64,000 nucleotides of DNA, taken from CAYGUK01 sp964352985 (GTDB taxonomy: Bacteria > Pseudomonadota > Gammaproteobacteria > JAHCLG01). Both the position numbers and the translations under genes were made by a program. The notes under the pieces were generated by a model that saw only the letters and a list, made by a program, of their open reading frames with translations, did not search any database and was not told the DNA's origin. The stretch covers positions 1 through 64,000 of the forward strand of contig CAYGUK010000004.1 of assembly GCA_964352985.1 (NCBI GenBank), written 5' to 3'. How positions within the stretch are numbered: the stretch's first letter is position 1; each line of letters starts with the position of its first letter. Below are positions 36,269 to 46,053 of this stretch, in pieces.

Positions 36269-37513
36269 TCAATTAAACTTTTGGCCAAAATTTGTGTGGC
36301 GTACGGATTCACTCGTCGAAATTAAGAGATCAGCGACTGCTTTTGCTTTAATTGGCAAGCAAATTAAAAAGCCTTGAGCATAGTGGCAACCTAACCGATA
36401 CATTAAATTTAATTGCTCTTCTGTTTCTATGCCTGTCGCGATAGGATGAATATTATGTTGTCTGGATCGTTTAATAATATATTTAATTTTTTTACGAATT
36501 GTTTTATCTTCACATATATGTCGAATTAAATTAGGTTGAATTTTAATCGCGTATAAAGGTAAATAATTAAAATAATTTAAATCAATTGCTTCAAGTGATA
36601 AATCTTGAACAACGACCTTAATACCTAAAGAAACAATTTGACTTAAAACATTTTGATAATATCGATATTGTTGCTTTAAGACCATTTCCGGAATTTCTAT
36701 TGTTAAATAGATCGGATCAATGCCATGCGCAATTAAAATATGATAAAGATTCGTTACAAAGCGATCTTCTTCTAATTGTCTCGCAGAAATATTTATAAAA
36801 AGTTGTTTAGTCACTAATGAAGCATGTCGCCAATGAATCGCATCATAACAAGCTGTGGTAAATAACCATTCACCAATAGGAACAATTAATCCACTCCTTT
36901 CAGCAAGTGGAATAAATGATTGCGCGCCCACGATATCCATGCGAGGATGATCCCAGCGTAACAATGCCTCAAACCCAATGGGTTTATCTGCTAACAAATC
37001 AAATATAGGTTGGTATCGAATATAGAATTCACTATTTTTAAGACCCTCTTCTAAATCATGTGTTAAGCTAATGGCCTGGTTTTCTTTTTGATTTAATTTA
37101 TCATCAAAAAACAACCAATTCGCTTTATCACGCTGTTTAGTCGTAATCGTATCGCAAATCGCATGATATAATTTATCAGCTGTAATTTCAGCTTTTAGCA
37201 AATGGGATGTTGATTGATACGCATTGTGATATGTCGATTTCTGCTTGTCATCAATAACTATAATAGGAATATTATAATCACCATTAATTTTATTTATTAA
37301 ACTGGTACCACACTGTAAAAATCGCGTGTTATCAACTAATAAACATTGGGGATTAAATTCACCAATATCCTGCAATAAATTATTGGCATCCGTTGACACC
37401 ATGAATTCATAATCTTGATCATAATGATGAACCAGCAATTGCTGATAAAATTCACGATCTGATTTTTCATGACCAAAGAATAATACTTTAATGATGGAAT
37501 CCATTTTCATCAC
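36269..37513 (-). CDS. Receiver-like/EAL protein with degenerate catalytic site
   Basis: The start is GTG at 37513 with AGGGA 7 bases upstream. Residues about 6-120 look like a response-regulator receiver: D61 in CLLVDNTRF and K107 are present, but the acidic pair after strand 1 is replaced by H15-E16. Residues about 155-400 are an EAL domain: E182-A-L-L-R-W, N241 in FINISARQL, and TIEIPE are kept. The DDFGTG loop reads QDLSLE (Q303, D304), LKID reads IKIQ (Q326), and AEGVE reads ATGIE. EAL enzymes hydrolyse cyclic di-GMP using these metal ligands, so this one is probably inactive and may instead bind c-di-GMP or a protein partner. It has no adjacent signalling gene. Confidence 0.85.
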   Translation of the reverse strand: MMKMDSIIKVLFFGHEKSDREFYQQLLVHHYDQDYEFMVSTDANNLLQDIGEFNPQCLLVDNTRFLQCGTSLINKINGDYNIPIIVIDDKQKSTYHNAYQSTSHLLKAEITADKLYHAICDTITTKQRDKANWLFFDDKLNQKENQAISLTHDLEEGLKNSEFYIRYQPIFDLLADKPIGFEALLRWDHPRMDIVGAQSFIPLAERSGLIVPIGEWLFTTACYDAIHWRHASLVTKQLFINISARQLEEDRFVTNLYHILIAHGIDPIYLTIEIPEMVLKQQYRYYQNVLSQIVSLGIKVVVQDLSLEAIDLNYFNYLPLYAIKIQPNLIRHICEDKTIRKKIKYIIKRSRQHNIHPIATGIETEEQLNLMYRLGCHYAQGFLICLPIKAKAVADLLISTSESVRHTNFGQKFN

Positions 37514-37591
37514 GCGAATATCCCTTTAATAGTTAACTATTAGTATAGTCGCTTGCAGAAAATTCGCTGTATGCATTGAGTGCTTTTTAAT

Positions 37592-38116
37592 TTAAAATGT
37601 TAATACCGGCTTTATGACACCAACTATGTTGTCAGCATTTATCACACCAAAATAACGGCTATCCCAACTAAAATGGCGTTCATGTCCCATCACCCAATAT
37701 TGATTTGCATGTAAAATATAATGGCCATAATTGACATGTTTCAAGGGCCAACCACGATGATCTGACTCTTGTTGAGCTGAATAGGGTAATACTTTGCCGT
37801 TTATAATGACTTGGTCTTTTTCTAAAATAATATTATCACCAGCCGTAGCCACAATTGATTTTATAATCGGTGCACCACCGTGTGGGCAATCGCCTTGATG
37901 AATATATTGAAATTTCAAAGCATATTGCGCGACATCAGGCGACAAACAAATTTCAACTAAATCACCCAACTCAGGCTTAGAATGAACAACACGATAAATA
38001 CCGTGGGGGAGATCACTTGAACCTGTAATACGAATATGAAAATCAAAAGCAATCCAAAGATAAATAATCGCTAAAAGAATAATCACACCAATCCAAAATT
38101 TTTTACTGCTCTTCAT
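37592..38116 (-). CDS. S26-family (TraF-like) signal peptidase
   Basis: A membrane-anchored peptidase-fold protein of 174 residues from the ATG at 38116, which has GGAGGG about 11 bases upstream. An alternative ATG at 38140 lacks a ribosome-binding site. One membrane helix spans 8-25. Next comes ITGSSDLPHGIYRV, matching the S26C motif S-x-P-x-G-x-Y except that the Ser is displaced by one residue. The lysine box KSIVATAGDNI (K86) and MGHERHFSWDSRYFG near the C-terminus are present. In TraF the Ser sits directly before x-P; here that place is Asp35, so activity is uncertain. The gene overlaps the ATPase gene by 14 bases, the last of a six-gene operon. Confidence 0.75.
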   Translation of the reverse strand: MKSSKKFWIGVIILLAIIYLWIAFDFHIRITGSSDLPHGIYRVVHSKPELGDLVEICLSPDVAQYALKFQYIHQGDCPHGGAPIIKSIVATAGDNIILEKDQVIINGKVLPYSAQQESDHRGWPLKHVNYGHYILHANQYWVMGHERHFSWDSRYFGVINADNIVGVIKPVLTF

Positions 38117-40136
38117 AATGGGAAACACCCTCCTCTTCATAAAGAAAACATTTTACTAAATGATTGTTTTCTGTTTTTGTAATATTCGGATAATGTGCGA
38201 GACATTTTTCAAATGATTGTTGGCAACGAGGATGAAAATGACATCCCATCGGTGGATTAATTGGTGAGGGTAATTCACCTTCAAGTTTTATCACTTCACG
38301 TTTAGCCTTATTATCAATTGTAGGAACGGCTGATAATAATGCTTTGGTATAAGGATGTTTAGGATTATTTAATACATCAGCTGTTTTTCCAAATTCCACA
38401 ATACGACCTAAATACATCACTGCAATTTCATCAGCAAGATAAGCTACAACTGAAATATTATGAGTAATAAATAAATAAGATAAACCAAACTTTATTTGTA
38501 ATTCTTTTAATAAATTTAAAATTTGAGCTTGAACGGAAACATCAAGTGCACTTGTTGGTTCATCACATATAATAACTTTAGGATCAACCGCTAAGGCACG
38601 CGCAATACAAATTCGTTGTCTTTGTCCCCCTGAAAACTCATGTGGATAGCGAAAAAGACAATTTTCAGGTAAGCCCACTTGTTGTAACAATTCTTTTACA
38701 CGAATTTTAATTTCTTCAGGTTTCGTTAAAATACCTAATGCTTTAATGCCTTCTGAAATAATATCTAAAATCATCATTCGTGGATTCATAGAAGAAAACG
38801 GATCTTGAAATATTATTTGTAGCTCTTTTCTGATATGTCGTAATTGACGTTGGCTTAACTTTGCTAAATCTCGTTGATTTAATACTACAAAACCCTCATC
38901 AGGTTTTATTAGTTGTAAAATTGCTTTACCAATAGTCGTTTTGCCACATCCAGATTCTCCAACTAATGCGAGTGTTTGACCTTGAAAAAGATTTAAATCC
39001 ACACCATCGACTGCTTTAACTTTAGCAACGACTCTTTTTAATAACCCTTTATGAATAGGGAAATGGACTTTTAAATTTTCAACATGCAAAATTATTTCAT
39101 TATTACTAACTTGATTTTCATATTGATTAGTCTCGTTATTGATTGTACTTTTACATTCTTTTTGATCTTCATATAAAAAACATCGTACTTCTTGATGTTC
39201 CTGTTGCATAAGGAGTTCAGGCTTCATCTGCTTGCATTTATCATAAACTTGTTCACATCGATTTGAAAAACGACAATTAGAATAATGTAATTGCAAACTG
39301 GGCACGATACCTTTAATCATCGATAAAGGTTGATTTCGCTTATCAATGTTAGGTATTGCGGCTAATAAACGGTGACTATAAGGATGCAAAGGGTTCTTAA
39401 AAAACTGAGCACATTTTGCTTTTTCAACGATTTGACCTGCATACATGATTGCAATTTCATCTGCCATTTCTGCAACAATACCTAAATCATGAGTGATCAG
39501 TAAAATCGCCATTTTCCGATCTTTTTGTAAATCACTTAATAAATTTAAAACTTGCGCTTGTATCGTTACATCTAACGCCGTAGTCGGTTCATCTGCTATC
39601 AGTAAATCAGGTTTACAGGCTAAAGCCATTGCAATCATAATTCGTTGTTTCATTCCACCCGATAATTGATGCGGATATTCTTTCATCCGTTGCTTCGCTG
39701 CAGGGATCCCAACCGAGTCTAATAATTGAATAATTTCTTTTTCAGCTTGTTGTCCGCGTAATTTAAAATGACGATATAACACTTCTTCTATTTGATACCC
39801 CACCGTTAATACGGGATTAAGAGAAGTCATTGGTTCTTGAAAAATTATCCCCATACGGCGCCCACGAATTTTTGTCATTTCTACTTCGCTAAGCGATAAT
39901 AAATCAACACCATTTAATAAAATTTCACTGCCTAATCCAATTCTCGCGGCAAAAGGAAGTAATTGCATCATTGATAAAGCCGTTAACGATTTTCCACAAC
40001 CAGACTCTCCGAGTAAGGCAAACGTATCACCCTCATTAATTGAAAAGCTAATACCATCTATTGCTTTTAATAAACCCTCGGTGGTAGGAAATCCTGTTGT
40101 TAAATTTCTAACAGCTAATAAAGGATTATTTACCAT
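38103..40136 (-). CDS. Peptide-type ABC transporter, double ATP-binding protein
   Basis: Two ABC ATPases are fused in one 677-residue chain (OppD-OppF or YejF type). Walker A motifs GESGCGKS occur in both halves. The signatures are LSGGMKQR in the first and FSGGQRQR in the second, and Walker B is DEPTTALD / DEPTSALD. Each half ends in the oligopeptide-transporter Cys-containing domain (CRFSNRCEQVYDKC; CHFHPRCQQSFEKC). It energises the permeases at 41423-43822. It overlaps the DUF3999 gene by 11 bases and the S26 gene by 14. Confidence 0.92.
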   Translation of the reverse strand: MVNNPLLAVRNLTTGFPTTEGLLKAIDGISFSINEGDTFALLGESGCGKSLTALSMMQLLPFAARIGLGSEILLNGVDLLSLSEVEMTKIRGRRMGIIFQEPMTSLNPVLTVGYQIEEVLYRHFKLRGQQAEKEIIQLLDSVGIPAAKQRMKEYPHQLSGGMKQRIMIAMALACKPDLLIADEPTTALDVTIQAQVLNLLSDLQKDRKMAILLITHDLGIVAEMADEIAIMYAGQIVEKAKCAQFFKNPLHPYSHRLLAAIPNIDKRNQPLSMIKGIVPSLQLHYSNCRFSNRCEQVYDKCKQMKPELLMQQEHQEVRCFLYEDQKECKSTINNETNQYENQVSNNEIILHVENLKVHFPIHKGLLKRVVAKVKAVDGVDLNLFQGQTLALVGESGCGKTTIGKAILQLIKPDEGFVVLNQRDLAKLSQRQLRHIRKELQIIFQDPFSSMNPRMMILDIISEGIKALGILTKPEEIKIRVKELLQQVGLPENCLFRYPHEFSGGQRQRICIARALAVDPKVIICDEPTSALDVSVQAQILNLLKELQIKFGLSYLFITHNISVVAYLADEIAVMYLGRIVEFGKTADVLNNPKHPYTKALLSAVPTIDNKAKREVIKLEGELPSPINPPMGCHFHPRCQQSFEKCLAHYPNITKTENNHLVKCFLYEEEGVSHYEEQ

Positions 40137-41403
40137 TTACATGATCCCTCTTGGCAACACACCATCCCAAAATTAGAAAAATGATAATAACAATGGCTAA
40201 TATACCATAAGACCACATTTTCCATTTAATAAAATGTTGCTGATGTGTATTAACTAAGGCTGATTTTCCTGCTAAGTTGGTTAGTGAATGTGGTATTGCT
40301 AAACCTATATTAATATCACTTTGCGGAGTTGCCGCCATTGCTAATAAACGGGGAAACGGTATCGCATTATTTGTTATTAAACCACTGGCAAATGTTAAAA
40401 GATACGGTTTATCACCTTCAGCATAAAACACGATTTTATCAGGTAACCATGAGAGATAAACTTCATTGTCTTTTAAACTGTCTGTCGTCGAAAATATTTT
40501 CCAATCGCGACTTTTTTTACTGCCTTGAAGAATTATCACTTTTTTCTGAACGTTCACGCCATTTATTTTTAAGTTATAGATTGAGCTTTTAGTCACTTCT
40601 TGCCATTCATGGGAATTCGTATCTTTGTTATAAACAATAACATTAGTATTGAAATATTGATTTTTGTCTTTAAGTCGTAAATGATAAAATTTCATCGGCT
40701 TTTGTAACGTAATATATAAAGCTTTATTTTTATAATTTGTAGCTAACTTGACCCATTCGAAAGCTGGTGGTGATTGATTAACAATAGCAGCTGTTACTTT
40801 TGACAGTGAAAATTTTACATTCTTAGCTGATAGAAGCAAATATTTTGCAGGAGCATAATGCAAATCTAAAGAATGCGAAATTATTTTGGTATCATGAAAA
40901 TTGTCGTTTGCGAAATAAAAACTTTTATTCATATGCTCCCAATGAATTAAGTCATTACTAATAGAAAGCATAACAGGAAATATTTTTATACCATTTTCAC
41001 TTTGCCATTTAAAATCAATATTTCTAATTTTTTTCCCCACAAGTGGCGATAAATCTATAACAAACGCGGAAGACTGTTTCAAATTAGAATCTAATAATTT
41101 AATTTTACTTATATTTTGTTGGGGATAATATTTTAACTTCTCAAGCTTTAAAATTTTATTTAATTTTTGATTTCTAATTGCATAAGGTACTGGATGTGCT
41201 AATTTGTTAAAAATTCGAATATCCCCCAAGTTAGGTTGAATAATATGTTGATAAACTATAAATGGAATATTGAACTGATATAATTTACTTTTTTCTTGTA
41301 AGTTTAATTTCATACTATAGGCAAAATCATTGAGTTTTGGCACAAGCCTAGCATAACTTAATGTCCCCAAGCACAAACTCAAAATAAAAAACCATTCCTT
41401 CAT
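40126..41403 (-). CDS. DUF3999 membrane-anchored protein inside the ABC operon
   Basis: A 425-residue protein with a signal peptide (residues 1-18) and a single C-terminal membrane helix (about 394-417). The large middle region faces the periplasm and shows the DUF3999 opening: LNDFAYSMKL, LYQFNIPFIVYQHI, LGDIRIFNKLAHPVPYAI. No catalytic motif is visible; beta-rich segments suggest a carbohydrate-binding or galactose-binding-like fold, which is inference. It lies 19 bases after the second permease gene and overlaps the ATPase gene, so it is a genuine operon member and may assist transport or use the substrate. Confidence 0.75.
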   Translation of the reverse strand: MKEWFFILSLCLGTLSYARLVPKLNDFAYSMKLNLQEKSKLYQFNIPFIVYQHIIQPNLGDIRIFNKLAHPVPYAIRNQKLNKILKLEKLKYYPQQNISKIKLLDSNLKQSSAFVIDLSPLVGKKIRNIDFKWQSENGIKIFPVMLSISNDLIHWEHMNKSFYFANDNFHDTKIISHSLDLHYAPAKYLLLSAKNVKFSLSKVTAAIVNQSPPAFEWVKLATNYKNKALYITLQKPMKFYHLRLKDKNQYFNTNVIVYNKDTNSHEWQEVTKSSIYNLKINGVNVQKKVIILQGSKKSRDWKIFSTTDSLKDNEVYLSWLPDKIVFYAEGDKPYLLTFASGLITNNAIPFPRLLAMAATPQSDINIGLAIPHSLTNLAGKSALVNTHQQHFIKWKMWSYGILAIVIIIFLILGWCVAKRDHVNGK

Positions 41404-41422
41404 CGTGTGTTTCTCAAATAAA

Positions 41423-42790
41423 TTAGGTTGCTGTTTTTATTCTCGGATCAAAGGCATCTCTTACTGCATCTGAAAATAAATTCGCACTCAACACTAAAAC
41501 AAACATAAATATAAAAGCCGCTAATAATGGCCACCAAACAACAGGTTCTCTCGCTAGTTGTAAACGAGCAGCATTAATCATATTTCCCCAACTATGTGTT
41601 GTCGGATCAACGCCCACACCAACATAAGATAAAACAGCTTCTGCTAAAACTAATCCACTAAAATCTAGTACGACTGAAATAATAATAATATGCATAACAT
41701 TAGGTAAAATATGTCGAGAAATAATTCTCGTACTTTTTGTACCCAATGAACGTGCAGCTTGGATGTAATCAACTTCACGTAATTTTAATGTTTCACCTCT
41801 AAGCATCCGGCATAAACTCGTCCAACTGGTGATCCCTAAAATAAAACACAGCGCCAGTAATCTGGCATCCGCTCTTGCTGCTAAAGTAGGAAATAAATTA
41901 GGATGATTTGCAATAAATATTTGTAATGATAATACCGAAGCAGCAATCAGTAACACACCAGGAACAGAATTTAAAGTGGTATAAATGTATTGAATAATAT
42001 CATCAATCCATCCACCAAAAAAACCAGCCATCGTGCCCATTAAAATCGCAAACGGTAACATGATTAACGTCGTTAACGTCCCAATAATTAACCCAGTACG
42101 AATACTTTTAAACGCTTGAAAAAAAACATCCTGCCCTACGGTATCTGTGCCAAAAATATGATAAACACGCGAGAGATCATAACACCAAAATAATAGAATA
42201 AAGAGTACTAACCAAGTGAGAAAAAAAGTTCGCCACGCGATACCTGTTCTCCCTAAAATAATGTTTTTAAAGTTTTTAATAAGTGGTATTTTTCCACGCC
42301 AAGAAATCATAAATAAAAAGACAATAAAAAATAAACACCAAAAAATTACGGCTTTGATTACAGATGTTATACTTCGAATTAAAATATCATGATATTTTTG
42401 ATCTGCATTTTTGATATGTAATCCAGCATATTTTAATCGTGGATAATCTCGAATTCTTTCACCATTCGAATTCATTATAGTATTTTTGACAAATAAATGA
42501 ATAGAAAAGGGAGAAGAATAAGTTTTTTCATAATCATCGCCTACTGGAGCTAAAATTTTATCTAGAACGCTATAAACTGTCGTCGAATAATGTTGTGTTG
42601 ATTCATTGTTAGTTTTTGCTATTGCTTCTCTAAAATGAATTGAATCTAAAAATCCTATCGTTACATAAACAATTAAAATGACCATCGATGCCACACCTAA
42701 GCGGTTTTGCATCATCATTTTCCAGGGCGTCGTTAAATGTGCTTTTTTCCTAGCATAAAAGATAAAAATTATTACGACAGCAATAAGCAA
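41423..42790 (-). CDS. Peptide-type ABC transporter permease (OppC-like)
   Basis: A 455-residue inner-membrane permease. The C-terminal half (about 220-455) is a standard binding-protein-dependent transport domain with GTDTVGQDVFFQAFKSIRTGL and the EAA loop (YIQAARSLGTKSTRIISRHILPN). The N-terminal 200 residues carry extra membrane helices and a hydrophilic loop, making it larger than OppC (302). It ends in DPRIKTAT. It pairs with the permease at 42845-43822. Confidence 0.9.
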   Translation of the reverse strand: MLIAVVIIFIFYARKKAHLTTPWKMMMQNRLGVASMVILIVYVTIGFLDSIHFREAIAKTNNESTQHYSTTVYSVLDKILAPVGDDYEKTYSSPFSIHLFVKNTIMNSNGERIRDYPRLKYAGLHIKNADQKYHDILIRSITSVIKAVIFWCLFFIVFLFMISWRGKIPLIKNFKNIILGRTGIAWRTFFLTWLVLFILLFWCYDLSRVYHIFGTDTVGQDVFFQAFKSIRTGLIIGTLTTLIMLPFAILMGTMAGFFGGWIDDIIQYIYTTLNSVPGVLLIAASVLSLQIFIANHPNLFPTLAARADARLLALCFILGITSWTSLCRMLRGETLKLREVDYIQAARSLGTKSTRIISRHILPNVMHIIIISVVLDFSGLVLAEAVLSYVGVGVDPTTHSWGNMINAARLQLAREPVVWWPLLAAFIFMFVLVLSANLFSDAVRDAFDPRIKTAT

Positions 42791-42844
42791 ATAAATGAGT
42801 GCATCCGTCCATAATATAACTGGTTTGATCAGGACGATTCTCCT

Positions 42845-43822
42845 TTAGTTAAATCGTATTCTTGGATCAACCAAGGTATACGAAATATCAGTTAAAATTA
42901 AACCAATGATATATAAAATTGCGCCTAAAAATACCATGGCCCTTACAATTGCAAAATCTTGTTGTTGAATGGCATCAATTGTGTAACTGCCTAAACCGGG
43001 AATACCAAAAAATGATTCCATGATCAAACTTCCCAAAAATAAAGTGGGTAAAACAACAACAATACCGGTTAAAATAGGAATCATGGCATTTTTCAAAACA
43101 TGTTTAAATAATACTTTTAATTCTGATAACCCTTTTGCGCGGCCAGTTCTAACATAATCTTTACTGATTTCTTCCAAAAATAAAGTGCGATACCAACGTG
43201 ATCCAGCCCCAATTCCGCCAATCACGCCGATAATTACAGGTAATACAATAAATTTAATGCCATTTACACCATAATCAAAACCAGAAATCGGAACTAAATG
43301 TAATGATTTGCCAATAAGATATTGGCCACCAATAATATAAAACAACGTTGACACCGACATCATGACAACGCATAAAATAACACCCCATAAATCCAAATAT
43401 GTCGCGCGGAAAAAAGCCATCAACATAGCAAATGTAATATTTACAAAAATACCAATTATTAAAACAGGAATGGCTAACGATAATGATGGCCACATGCGTT
43501 GGCGAATATCATGACCAATATTACGACCAGAATCAGAAACACCAAATTCAAATGCAAATAAACCAATTGATTTTTGGAAAAATAAAGTATTTGTAAAACT
43601 TTCAAGCCCAGTTAATTCAGGATTATAAAATAAAGGTTTATCATAGCCATGAACCTTTTTCCAATTATTAATAGCAGATTCAGTCACATGTTTTTGTCCT
43701 AAATGCATGCGTGCCATATCATCTGGCGTATTCACCATGAAAAAAAGTAGAAAGGTTAAAATATTAACACCAATTAATACTGGAATCGCATAAAGTAATC
43801 GCCTAATAATATAAGCAAACAT
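42845..43822 (-). CDS. Peptide-type ABC transporter permease (OppB-like)
   Basis: A 325-residue permease with six membrane helices. The N-terminus MFAYIIRRLLYAIPVLIGVNILTFLLFF, seen in parts, and the EAA loop YVRTGRAKGLSELKVLFKHVLKNAMIPI are typical of OppB/DppB. It ends TLVDPRIRFN, as do many family members. It starts one base after the binding-protein stop and 54 bases before the second permease. Confidence 0.92.
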   Translation of the reverse strand: MFAYIIRRLLYAIPVLIGVNILTFLLFFMVNTPDDMARMHLGQKHVTESAINNWKKVHGYDKPLFYNPELTGLESFTNTLFFQKSIGLFAFEFGVSDSGRNIGHDIRQRMWPSLSLAIPVLIIGIFVNITFAMLMAFFRATYLDLWGVILCVVMMSVSTLFYIIGGQYLIGKSLHLVPISGFDYGVNGIKFIVLPVIIGVIGGIGAGSRWYRTLFLEEISKDYVRTGRAKGLSELKVLFKHVLKNAMIPILTGIVVVLPTLFLGSLIMESFFGIPGLGSYTIDAIQQQDFAIVRAMVFLGAILYIIGLILTDISYTLVDPRIRFN

Positions 43823-43823
43823 A

Positions 43824-46004
43824 CTACACTTTTTCCTTAGGTTTATGACCTTTAATCCAATATTTAATAACGATTGGAATAATAATAATGAGTAAGATAA
43901 TAAAAAATAATATCACTGGCCACCAAATCGGTTTATTCCATGCTATTCTTTTTTGATCACGCAAGATGGGATTGATACTTCGATATTTAAGATCACTACC
44001 TCCAATCGCTGGAATTTTATAAGCACCATTCCATTGGTGTAATAACGCATAATTCATAGGGTGATAGCCAAATACCCAAGGCGCATCACGTCGAATAATG
44101 TCTAGCATTTTATTAATCACTTCTTGTCGTTTTGGACCATTGGGTAAATCTTTCATGTGTTGATATAATTCATCGTATTCTTTATTAAAATAATTTACCG
44201 CATTTTCGCCACCGTATTTCACTTTCCCATTTTTGCCGTAAAGCAAAAAAAGAAAATTTTCGGGATCAGGATAATCGGCTAACCATCCCCAAGAAAACAT
44301 TTGCACATTACCATTTCTCACTTTTTCTTGAAACCGATTATAGGTAGTCGCTCGAATATGTAATTGAATGCCGAGTTTAGCAAATTGTTTTCTCATCCAG
44401 TCTAATCGCGATTTATCATCAGGCCCACTGCTACCAACCGTATCATAATTTAAGATAAGCGGTTTACCTGTTTTCGCGTCACGCCCATTAGGATAACCGG
44501 CTTCTGCTAATAACTTTTTCGCATCATCAATTGATAATCTTTCTGCTTGATTATCCGCCCAGCGATACACAAATGGATTAATGCCTTTTTTACCCGTTAA
44601 AGTCCCAAAAATCCCTGGTGGGATCGGCCCCTGCGCAGGCACGCCACGACCATTTAAAAAAATAGAAATATAATCTTCATAATCAAGTGCAATAGAAATA
44701 GCTTGACGTAACTTTCGGGCTTTAGGCGTTAGACCTCCCACCACATCATCATTCATATTAAAACCAAGATACATCGTGCCAAGACCAATACTATTATCAA
44801 GCTTAATCCCTTTTTGTTGCATATCAGGTGAGAGAACAGGTTCACCTTGTTCATCAATTTTAATCGCTTGATCAAAACTATCTGCTGAAATTGCGGAAGT
44901 ATCATAATAACCTTGTAAAAATTTACTCCAACGCGGAATACTTTCTTTCTCTAAATCAAAAACTACTTTATCGATAAACGGTAATGTTTGCCCTGCTTTT
45001 TCTAATAATCCATTCTCTTTATCTTTAGGTTCTCCGCTTGATGGATAAACTTCATGATGAAAATTTGGATTTTTTTCTAACACCATTTGTTTATTGGGAT
45101 TATTTTCAGTCAGCATATAAGGGCCCGTTCCAACAGGATACCAACTTAAACTTAAGTTTTTCTTTTCCATTCCGGGCTGGGAATAAAATAAATCTGCCTC
45201 CCATGGGACAGGCGCAAAAAAAGGCATCGCCAACCAATAAATAAATTGTGGATATTTGCCTTTTACTTTTATCTCATACGTATATCTATCAATTTCTTTC
45301 ACCCCTAGCAGGGAAAACTTTCTAAGATCAATAAATTCCCCATTTTTTTTCTTATTTATTTCTTGCTGTAATGTTTTCGCTAAGTCATCTAAGCCAATAA
45401 TATAATGCCCCATTAAGCCAAAAAGAGGCGATTGAACTTCAGGATTGGCTAATCGCTTTATTTGATAAACATAATCTTCGGCGGTTAATTCACGTGTACC
45501 TGTATGTTTAAAATCTTGGAGTCGATATTTATTTTCTAATTGTAGTTGGGATAAATGATGATAAAGATATTCCCCCTTTTCATTCTTCGCAAAAGCTGGA
45601 TGCGGTTGATATAAAATGCCAGGTTTTATTTTAATGGTATAAACACTATAAGCTATTTCATTTGTCGGTGCGGTATTAGGTAACACTTGATCATTTTTGT
45701 TGTAGTAAGTCGGTAAAGGCACTTCCTCTGCGGTAGCCGGAATTAATTGATATGGCCTTTTTAAATAGTGATATTGCAAAGGAGGTTCATAAATTTGTGT
45801 CGTAAAGACAGACTCATCGCTCGAATAAGATTTCGCAGGATCTAACGTTTTTGGTCTTTCGGCAAAACTTGAATATAAGATATTTGCTTTAGCATCTTTT
45901 TGCAGGTGTGGGCTATTTAAAGGTTTATCATGACAAGCTGTAAGCCCTACAACCAAGAAGATAAATCCCAAAAACAAAACGCATCGTTTCAACAAAGTCA
46001 TCAT
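43824..46004 (-). CDS. Peptide-type ABC transporter substrate-binding lipoprotein
   Basis: A 726-residue family 5 solute-binding protein. The lipobox LTAC gives lipidation at Cys24. The mature start contains AERPKTLDPAKSYSSDES, the family signature, and later WYPVGTGPYMLTENNP and ISIALDYEDYISIFLNG. Unusually, a second hydrophobic helix (about residues 693-715) precedes a basic tail KGHKPKEKV, so the C-terminus would also be held in the inner membrane. It is the first gene of the six-gene operon. The ligand is not determinable; peptides or opines are likely. Confidence 0.88.
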   Translation of the reverse strand: MMTLLKRCVLFLGFIFLVVGLTACHDKPLNSPHLQKDAKANILYSSFAERPKTLDPAKSYSSDESVFTTQIYEPPLQYHYLKRPYQLIPATAEEVPLPTYYNKNDQVLPNTAPTNEIAYSVYTIKIKPGILYQPHPAFAKNEKGEYLYHHLSQLQLENKYRLQDFKHTGTRELTAEDYVYQIKRLANPEVQSPLFGLMGHYIIGLDDLAKTLQQEINKKKNGEFIDLRKFSLLGVKEIDRYTYEIKVKGKYPQFIYWLAMPFFAPVPWEADLFYSQPGMEKKNLSLSWYPVGTGPYMLTENNPNKQMVLEKNPNFHHEVYPSSGEPKDKENGLLEKAGQTLPFIDKVVFDLEKESIPRWSKFLQGYYDTSAISADSFDQAIKIDEQGEPVLSPDMQQKGIKLDNSIGLGTMYLGFNMNDDVVGGLTPKARKLRQAISIALDYEDYISIFLNGRGVPAQGPIPPGIFGTLTGKKGINPFVYRWADNQAERLSIDDAKKLLAEAGYPNGRDAKTGKPLILNYDTVGSSGPDDKSRLDWMRKQFAKLGIQLHIRATTYNRFQEKVRNGNVQMFSWGWLADYPDPENFLFLLYGKNGKVKYGGENAVNYFNKEYDELYQHMKDLPNGPKRQEVINKMLDIIRRDAPWVFGYHPMNYALLHQWNGAYKIPAIGGSDLKYRSINPILRDQKRIAWNKPIWWPVILFFIILLIIIIPIVIKYWIKGHKPKEKV

Positions 46005-46053
46005 GACTATCCATTTGAAATTTTATCAATTATACAACGATTTAATGTTGAGG

